The position numbers and the translations under genes were made by a program. This document shows, in pieces, positions 57,972 through 64,000 of a stretch of DNA of 64,000 bases. The notes beneath the pieces were generated by a model. It made no database searches, had not been told where the DNA came from, and was given only the letters and a program-made list of their open reading frames with translations. Each line of letters starts with the position of its first letter. Within the stretch, counting starts at the first letter, position 1. This stretch comes from an uncultured Hyphomicrobiales bacterium (GTDB taxonomy: Bacteria; Pseudomonadota; Alphaproteobacteria; Rhizobiales; Xanthobacteraceae): positions 47,044-111,043 of the forward strand of contig CAIRGJ010000040.1 in assembly GCA_903878085.1 (NCBI GenBank), in the 5' to 3' direction.

Positions 57972-58709
57972 TCACATCGCCAGTTGGCGCAATCTTTCGA
58001 TATCCAGAATTTTCAACGAGCGGTCGGAGAACTCGACCAGGCTGTCGTTGCGGAAAGTGTTGATGACCTTGCTCACATAGACGTTGGTCAGCCCGGTCGC
58101 GTCGGCGATGTGGGTCTGGCGCAGGGGGAATTCGATGCTGTTGCCTTCGACTTTGCCCGACTTATCCAGCCTGTTCCAGATGTCGAGCAACAGACGCGCA
58201 ATGCGCCCGGTCGCCGTGCGCCGGCCGAGGTCGGCGATCAAATGATCGGCCCGGTTTCGCTCGTCGTTATAAGCCGACAATAATTTGTCGAATATCCCTG
58301 GCGACACTGTCATCGCGGCGCGCAGTTGCGTCAGATCGAACATCCGGTAGCTGCCGCGCGTGACGGCATCGATCGAAAGGTGGAGTTGCCGCTCAAATAG
58401 CAAGCGGCAGGTGACCAGTTCGCCCGGAATGAGAATAGACAATATCTGCCGGCGGCCGTTCGATAGCTTCATGACGCTTGTCGCCCAGCCTTCACAAATA
58501 ACTGGTACGCCGGCCAAGGTTTCGTTCTGATGGAAGATCGTGCGGCGTGCAGCGAACGGGCTTTTCTTCTGCGGAATCGCTTCTCGCTCGGCCGAATACG
58601 GCTGCTCCCAGCCGAGGTCGATCAATACAGTGCACAGGCCGAGCCCGCGCATGATGCAGTTTGTACAGCCTGATTTCTGGGCCGGCTCGCATGATGATGA
58701 GGCGGTCAT
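57972..58709 (-). CDS. Crp/Fnr-family regulator with an N-terminal cysteine cluster (second of a pair)
   Basis: 245 residues. The N-terminus carries Cys7 and C-x2-C-x7-C (Cys15, Cys18, Cys26) in SGCTNCIMRGLGLC, the FnrN-like iron-sulfur pattern. The cNMP-type beta-roll runs about 40-150 (GWATSVMKLSNGRRQILSIL, IPGELVTC), and the HTH is at about 190-225 (HIADATGLTNVYVSKVINTF). The recognition helix (VYVSKVINTFR) lacks the Glu and Arg of E. coli FNR, so a classic FNR box need not be its site. It starts one base inside the upstream gene's stop (TAATG). Confidence 0.9.
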   Translation of the reverse strand: MTASSSCEPAQKSGCTNCIMRGLGLCTVLIDLGWEQPYSAEREAIPQKKSPFAARRTIFHQNETLAGVPVICEGWATSVMKLSNGRRQILSILIPGELVTCRLLFERQLHLSIDAVTRGSYRMFDLTQLRAAMTVSPGIFDKLLSAYNDERNRADHLIADLGRRTATGRIARLLLDIWNRLDKSGKVEGNSIEFPLRQTHIADATGLTNVYVSKVINTFRNDSLVEFSDRSLKILDIERLRQLAM

Positions 58710-59446
58710 TATCGAATGGCTACCAACGCTGGATTTTGGAACTTGGCATGGTCGAGAATTGTGACTTCTTCATTCGATAGGTCAACCACGCGCTGTTCGC
58801 GTAAATCATGAATTGCACGGTTAACGTCGTCCGGCGCGAGTCCGGTCGCGTCTGCAATCTCCGTAGGGGTCAGCGGAAATGGATAGACGTCGGCGTTATT
58901 GCGGATGCCGCGGGCCGACAGACGCTCGACCAGACGCCGGATGAAACCGATGATGCGTGTGGGAGGATGACGCTCGGCAAGGTTGATCGATGTCGCCGCC
59001 TTTTCCTCGATTTCGGTAGCGCACAGGCTCCCGAAGGCCTCGCGAACACTGGGATTTTCGGCAAGTTCTTTTCTAATGCCCTCGCTGCCGAGTTGGCAGA
59101 TATGGGCATTTGTCGCAGCTTGAACGGAAAAGCCGGGCAGCGGGTTGAACAGCGCAAAGGCGGAAAACAAATCGCCCGGGATGAGCACCGACAGGATTTG
59201 CCGCCGGCCGTCGGGAAACCGGAAGAAGCGATAGGCCCAGCCCTGGCAAAGGACGTAAGGCCCGGGGAAATATTGCGTGCCGCTTTCCTGAATGACGGTG
59301 TTTTTGTCGACGTGGAAGAAAAGCTGCGGGATGTGATTTTTCGGTGCCGGCAGACCCGCGTCCGGATCGGTCATGGTGCTACAGAAGCTCAAGCCGCGAA
59401 CGGTACAATCGCAGCAAGGCCAAGCCAGTTGCCGTTCGAATTTCAC
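58709..59446 (-). CDS. Crp/Fnr-family regulator with an N-terminal cysteine cluster (first of a pair)
   Basis: 245 residues. Cys11, Cys12, Cys14 and Cys22 lie in PCCDCTVRGLSFC, so C-x2-C-x7-C is again present. The beta-roll spans about 35-145 (GWAYRFFRFPDGRRQILSVL, IPGDLFSAF). A dimer helix follows, then the HTH (EIADATGLAPDDVNRAIHDL). The recognition helix carries Asn-Arg instead of Ser-Arg. It is 245 residues long like the next gene, and the two share layout but only modest identity. The 245-base AT-richer gap upstream (59447-59691), before ccrM, presumably holds their promoter; I find no convincing FNR-type TTGAT-N4-ATCAA site in it. Confidence 0.9.
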   Translation of the reverse strand: MKFERQLAWPCCDCTVRGLSFCSTMTDPDAGLPAPKNHIPQLFFHVDKNTVIQESGTQYFPGPYVLCQGWAYRFFRFPDGRRQILSVLIPGDLFSAFALFNPLPGFSVQAATNAHICQLGSEGIRKELAENPSVREAFGSLCATEIEEKAATSINLAERHPPTRIIGFIRRLVERLSARGIRNNADVYPFPLTPTEIADATGLAPDDVNRAIHDLREQRVVDLSNEEVTILDHAKFQNPALVAIR

Positions 59447-59691
59447 GAAAACATCCGAAAATAATGCCTTTTGCGCTGCCGGAAACAGAACTTCATTCTA
59501 AGTTTTTCGCTTTTATTTGGAATTGGCTTAGAGAAGTCAAATAGACAATCTATTTTGTGTATTTATATAAGTGTCGTCGCGCGATGAGCGCGGATGCCAT
59601 TTTAACGTGCAGCCGAAAAAATTGTGCTGAATTGATATGCGTAGGCGCGTCGCGCGCTGGTTGCGTGATCCGGCAAAGCGCCCGGCCGCGA

Positions 59692-60849
<1,158 letters not shown>

Positions 60850-61071
60850 AGGAGACGCGGTCGGCAGACGCGGGACCTACAACCGACAGGCATGCAATAT
60901 GGCTCCTCAAGGTGAAAAAACGGTTTATGAAAGTGTCCCATTACTGGGCAAATTATGCCTATGGTACGGGGGCTTAGCGAGACTTCCGAAGCCTCGAAAT
61001 CGCAGCTAATTGGACGCAACGGCACGCTTGCGCGATGATCGCGAATGCGATGTGTGCAAAGGATTTTCTAA

Positions 61072-62019
61072 ATGCGCTGGGATGATTTTCGCCGCAGTGA
61101 CAATGTCGAAGACGATCGCGGTGGCGGTGGCGGTGGCGGTGGCGGTGGCGGCGGCGACGGCGGTGGCGGCGGCTTCGGGCTGCCGATGGGCGGCGGCGGT
61201 CTCGGCATCGGCACCGTTGTGGTGCTCGGCCTGATCGGCTGGGCGCTCGGCATCGATCCCAGCGTGCTGATCGGCGGCGCCGAGATCGCGACTGGCGGCC
61301 GCGGCGGGCAGTACCAACAGCCTTACGACCAGCCGGCGCGGCGCTCGACCGGCGTGCCGAAAGATCAGATGGGCGATTTCGTCACCGCCGTGCTCGGCAA
61401 TACCGAAGACACCTGGTCGGTGATTTTCCAGGAAGCCGGGCAAAAATATATTCCGCCGCGGCTGCGGCTGTTCGCCGGCTCCGAGCAAGGCGGCTGCGGC
61501 TTCGCGCAAGCGGCGATGGGGCCGTTTTATTGCCCCACCGATAGACGCATCTATCTCGACACCTCGTTCTTCCGCGACATGCGCGTGCGGTTCAAAGGTT
61601 GCACCGGCAAGGCCTGCGAGTTCGCCGAGGCTTACGTGATCGCGCACGAGGTCGGCCATCATGTGCAGAATCTGCTCGGCATCCTGCCGAAGGCGCAGGC
61701 GCAGCAGCGCGCCGTGGGCGACAAGGTGGCGGCCAATCGCATCCAGGTGCGCGTCGAGTTGCAGGCCGATTGCTTCGGCGGCATCTGGGCCAATCGCTCC
61801 AATCAAAAGTGGAAATCGATCGAGCCGGGTGACGTCGAGGCGGCGCTGCAAACCGCCGCGGCGATCGGCGACGACCGCTTGCAGCAGCAATCCAAAGGCT
61901 ACGTCGTGCCCGATGCTTTCACCCACGGCTCGTCGGCGCAGCGCCAGCGCTGGTTCACCACCGGGCTGAAAGAGGGCAAGGTGTCGGCCTGCAATACGTT
62001 CGCGGCGGCTTCGCTGTAG
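61072..62019 (+). CDS. ypfJ: KPN_02809-family zinc metallopeptidase (YpfJ-like)
   Basis: 315 residues. A polyglycine segment (residues 17-45) is followed by one membrane helix (LGIGTVVVLGLIGWALGI) and the peptidase domain: CGFAQAAMGPFYCPTDRRIY, then the zinc motif HEVGHH (192-197) in YVIAHEVGHHVQNLLG and ELQADCFGGIWANRS (third ligand). The Gly run is encoded by a GGTGGC-type hexanucleotide repeat near 61117-61160 that could slip and change length by two residues at a time. The stop TAG shares its last base with a 49-base repeat. Confidence 0.92.
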   Translation: MRWDDFRRSDNVEDDRGGGGGGGGGGGGDGGGGGFGLPMGGGGLGIGTVVVLGLIGWALGIDPSVLIGGAEIATGGRGGQYQQPYDQPARRSTGVPKDQMGDFVTAVLGNTEDTWSVIFQEAGQKYIPPRLRLFAGSEQGGCGFAQAAMGPFYCPTDRRIYLDTSFFRDMRVRFKGCTGKACEFAEAYVIAHEVGHHVQNLLGILPKAQAQQRAVGDKVAANRIQVRVELQADCFGGIWANRSNQKWKSIEPGDVEAALQTAAAIGDDRLQQQSKGYVVPDAFTHGSSAQRQRWFTTGLKEGKVSACNTFAAASL

Positions 62020-62067
62020 AGCATGATCCCGAAAAGTGGGTGCCGGTTTTCGGAAAAGATCATGCTC
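62019..62067. repeat. 49-base palindromic repeat, family A (copy 5 of 5)
   Basis: GAGCATGATC, CCGAAAAGTGGG, GCCGGTTTTCGG, GATCATGCTC. Its first base is the last base of the ypfJ stop codon, and it lies 21 bases before moaB. Confidence 0.92.
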
Positions 62068-62088
62068 AAGCATTAAAGGATAGGCGCT

Positions 62089-62652
62089 ATGCCCGGTCTC
62101 GACGAAACCCGCGAGTTCGTGCCGCTCAAGATCGCGGTGCTGACCGTGTCCGACACCCGCGAGCTCGCCGACGACAAGTCGGGCAACACGCTGGTCGAGC
62201 GCATTCGCGCCGCCGGTCACACCTTGGCCGAGCGCGCCATCGTCAAGGACGACGTCAAAGCGATCCGCCAGCATGTGAAGGCGTGGATCGCCGACAAATT
62301 CATCGACGTCGTCATCACCACTGGCGGCACCGGTTTCACCGGCCGCGACGTCACGCCGGAAGCGGTCGAGCCTTTGTTCGAGAAACGCATGGACGGTTTT
62401 TCGACGCTGTTCACGATGATCAGCGTGCCGAAAATCGGCACCTCGGCGATCCAGACCCGCGCCACCGCCGGCGTCGCCAATGCGACCTATGTGTTCTGCC
62501 TGCCGGGCTCGCCCGGCGCCTGCAAGGACGCCTGGGACGAAATCCTCGTGCACCAGCTCGATGTCCGCTACCGGCCGTGCAATTTCGTGGAAATCCTGCC
62601 GCGGCTCGACGAGCATTTGCGGCGGCCGAAGGCGAAAGGTGCCACCGCGTAG
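62089..62652 (+). CDS. moaB: Molybdenum cofactor biosynthesis protein MoaB
   Basis: 187 residues of the MoCF_biosynth fold. Motifs: KIAVLTVSDTRELADDKSGN, LVERIRAAGHTLAERAIVKD, the nucleotide site VVITTGGTGFTGRDVTPEAV, FRTLSLTEIG-like region here STLFTMISVPKIGTSAIQTR, and FCLPGSPGACKDAWDEI. It adenylylates molybdopterin or is a paralogue of MogA. Only this Mo-cofactor gene is present here. AGGATAGG precedes ATG 62089. Confidence 0.92.
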   Translation: MPGLDETREFVPLKIAVLTVSDTRELADDKSGNTLVERIRAAGHTLAERAIVKDDVKAIRQHVKAWIADKFIDVVITTGGTGFTGRDVTPEAVEPLFEKRMDGFSTLFTMISVPKIGTSAIQTRATAGVANATYVFCLPGSPGACKDAWDEILVHQLDVRYRPCNFVEILPRLDEHLRRPKAKGATA

Positions 62653-62758
62653 CGGGTGAGCATTATGAATGCATTCCGAAATGCCAGCCGCCGCAACCGC
62701 AATGCCTCTTGCTTGTGATCGGCGATCAATTGCGGCGTAACGCGCAATTTTGGCTGGG

Positions 62759-63730
62759 TCACAGCGTCATGTCCCAAAACTCCGCCACGACATCCTTGCC
62801 CCAGGTATGGCGCGGCTCGCTCGAGGTGAGGGTGAAGCCAGCCTTCTCGTAGACGTGCCGTGCTGCGGTAAGGATGCTGTGCGTCCACAGCGTGAGCTTT
62901 TTGTAGCCGGCGGCGCGCGAAAATTTCACGCATTCATCGGTTAGCCACACGCCAAGGCCAAGGCCGCGCGCTTTCGGATCGACCAGCAGCAGGCGGATGC
63001 GGGCCGTGCCCGGTTCCTTGTCCTTGACCAGCATGACGCAGCCGACGTTGTCGCCGTTCATCTCGGCGATCCAGCAGCGCTCGCAGGTGGCGTCGTAATT
63101 GTTGACGAAGTCGGCGACGATCTGCGCGCACAGGCCTTCGAACGGATCGCCCCAGCCGTATTCTAACGCGTAGAGCTCGGCGTGGCGCGACACGATCCAG
63201 CCGAAATCGCCGTGCTTGGGCTGGCGCAGCGTGACCGACGGCGCAGACTGCGGCTCGCCGCCGAGCAGCGTTTCGATCGTCGTCATGGCGTCGATCAGGC
63301 GCGTCTGCTGGTTGGCGCCGAGCGTGCCGAGCATCGCGGCGACGTCGTCCTGCGAGCGCTTTTCGTAGGGCGCGAAGGTCTTGGCGCCGCGCGGCGTCAG
63401 CATCAGATGGCTTTGACGCGCATCGTCGGGCGAGGGCTTGCGCGCGATCAGGCCGGCTTTCTCGAAGTTGCGCAGCACGCGGGACAGGTACCCGGCATCG
63501 AGATCGAGCGTGCGGCCGATATCGCTGGCGGTGCGCGGGTCAGGTTTGCCGGCAAGTTTGCCAGCTTGCGCGATCTCGTACAGCACGCGCATCTCGGCCA
63601 GCGAATAGGGGCTGCCGAGATAAGTTTTGCGCAGCACGCCGATCTGGCGCGTGTAGAAGCGGTTGAAGCGGCGCACATCGGAAATTCGATTTTGCGCGAT
63701 GCCTTGCGGGTTCGACTTGGGGTTTTTCAT
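62759..63730 (-). CDS. MarR-type regulator fused to a GNAT acetyltransferase
   Basis: 323 residues from ATG 63730. An N-terminal winged helix MarR domain (about 8-145): NRISDVRRFNRFYTRQIGVL, LAEMRVLYEIAQAGKLAGKP, RTASDIGRTLDLDAGYLSRV and EKAGLIARKPSPDDARQSHL. The C-terminal GNAT domain (about 165-323) has RIRLLLVDPKARGLGLGVWL (acetyl-CoA loop RGLGLG) and HSILTAARHVYEKAGFTLTS. A start at 63772 would add 14 residues coded by an inverted repeat, so ATG 63730 is preferred. Such fusions occur widely; the substrate is unknown. Confidence 0.93.
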   Translation of the reverse strand: MKNPKSNPQGIAQNRISDVRRFNRFYTRQIGVLRKTYLGSPYSLAEMRVLYEIAQAGKLAGKPDPRTASDIGRTLDLDAGYLSRVLRNFEKAGLIARKPSPDDARQSHLMLTPRGAKTFAPYEKRSQDDVAAMLGTLGANQQTRLIDAMTTIETLLGGEPQSAPSVTLRQPKHGDFGWIVSRHAELYALEYGWGDPFEGLCAQIVADFVNNYDATCERCWIAEMNGDNVGCVMLVKDKEPGTARIRLLLVDPKARGLGLGVWLTDECVKFSRAAGYKKLTLWTHSILTAARHVYEKAGFTLTSSEPRHTWGKDVVAEFWDMTL

Positions 63731-63740
63731 GGCACGGGCA

Positions 63741-63779
63741 GAGTCGGGCAAATAGTTGACTGAGTCAAGCATCTGACTC
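63741..63779 (-). promoter_or_regulatory. Operator-like palindromes with three GANTC sites before the MarR-GNAT gene
   Basis: TTGACT-G-AGTCAA (63756-63768) is a perfect inverted repeat. GAGTCA and TGACTC with 6 bases between (63762-63779) is a second that overlaps it. GANTC sites occur at 63741, 63762 and 63775, so a CcrM-methylatable motif is part of each arm. The second repeat would be split if translation began at 63772. Confidence 0.6.
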
Positions 63780-63799
63780 GATTGCGCAGAAGGATAGAC

Positions 63800-63827
63800 T
63801 TGACATTAAATCCTAGGACTATATGTT
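63800..63827 (+). promoter_or_regulatory. Sigma70-type promoter reading out of the right edge
   Basis: A perfect TTGACA (63800-63805), a 16-base spacer, and TATGTT (63822-63827). It is divergent from the MarR-GNAT gene and followed by a structured leader. Confidence 0.6.
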
Positions 63828-64000
63828 GGTATTGTCCTGTTCATCGAGGGCGCTGTCATGAGGCGTCAGGATGGTGGAACAGGATGTGGCGCCCGCGGGT
63901 TTGGAGAAACGCACTCCAGACTCCCGGGCGGCGCCGGACCCCGCCCGGGCACACTAGGGTGCCCCGCGAGGAGCTCGCTGACGGCGTGTCCTTCGGGAGA
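63828..64000 (+). other. Structured leader RNA candidate with a short ORF, cut by the window edge
   Basis: About 170 bases without a normal gene. A 28-codon open frame runs from ATG 63871 to TAG 63957 (MVEQDVAPAGLE at its start). Inside and after it lie perfect arms CCCGGGCGG and CCGCCCGGG around nine bases (63923-63949), then GGGCAC and GTGCCC around ACTAGG, which reuses the last bases of the first hairpin. The two cannot form together, which is attenuator or riboswitch behaviour. No match to a riboswitch I know is visible. A GGAG-AAACGCA-CTCC hairpin precedes them (from about 63903). Confidence 0.4.

Noticed and set aside
59447..59691. FNR/FixK box in the gap upstream of the Fnr-like pair
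   Set aside because: No TTGAT-N4-ATCAA-like sequence with good arms is visible.
62653..62758. A 17-codon frame with Asn/Arg-rich sequence after moaB
   Set aside because: No ribosome site and a repeat-like GCATT pattern; no support for a gene.
63828..64000. RNase P RNA, tmRNA or a known riboswitch at the right edge
   Set aside because: The conserved motifs of these RNAs that I could look for (such as GAGGAAAGTCC for RNase P or the TPP CTGAGA) are absent.

Overview
The window is high-GC alphaproteobacterial chromosome, most likely from the Hyphomicrobiales near the Bradyrhizobium / Xanthobacteraceae / Pseudolabrys group. The evidence is the gene set: a CcrM-type adenine methyltransferase, an MbfA ferritin-VIT1 protein with an Irr-box-like site, the smc - dsbA - DUF721 - mutY block, trmL divergent from the cytochrome bc1 genes, and small palindromic repeats of the rhizobial kind. 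The genus is not proven by sequence alone. Nothing looks like a prophage, plasmid backbone or insertion sequence. The accessory signal is two toxin-antitoxin (TA) modules and several families of palindromic repeats.

Layout, left to right. 1-2.5 kb: the N-terminus of a probable FliK on the minus strand, mnmA, a PmtA-like methyltransferase and tRNA-Met. 2.7-10 kb: a tightly overlapping operon of a small XRE regulator followed by six subunits resembling hydrogenase-4 and complex I. Its large subunit has lost the [NiFe] ligands, so it is an energy-converting-hydrogenase-related (Ehr-type) complex rather than a hydrogenase. 10-24 kb: ergothioneine genes egtB and egtD, then a catabolic and redox region (FAH-family hydrolase, TctC binding protein, FMN reductase, Old Yellow Enzyme, SDR, gentisate dioxygenase, a hydrolase-fold protein without its serine nucleophile, an isopropylmalate dehydrogenase-like enzyme, a hydroxypyruvate isomerase-like protein). 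24-28 kb: metallophosphoesterase, mbfA, Nudix, glutathionyl-hydroquinone reductase and GNAT.

28-36 kb: a moxR - DUF58 - BatA/DUF4159 - membrane protein operon, split by a PIN toxin and an unusual antitoxin. 36-40 kb: DUF1285, CoA pyrophosphatase, DUF6111, CCA transferase and TauE, each overlapping the next. 40-46 kb: hemF carrying an in-frame palindromic element, brnTA directly in front of it, trmL, petA/petB/petC, and the mtnP-apt adenine salvage pair. 46-55 kb: an M48 protease with lemA, then smc, dsbA, DUF721 and mutY. 55-64 kb: SMP-30, DUF892, RidA, small proteins, cinA, two tandem Fnr-like regulators, ccrM, a zinc metallopeptidase, moaB, and a MarR-GNAT fusion. The window ends in a structured, unidentified leader.

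The points most worth a second look are the cysteine-poor Ehr complex translationally coupled to an XRE protein, the palindromic element inside hemF, the DUF7662-type antitoxin inside a conserved operon, the probably leaderless brnTA promoter whose operator covers the -10 box, the paired GANTC sites touching the ccrM start codon, and the mutually exclusive hairpins at the right edge.
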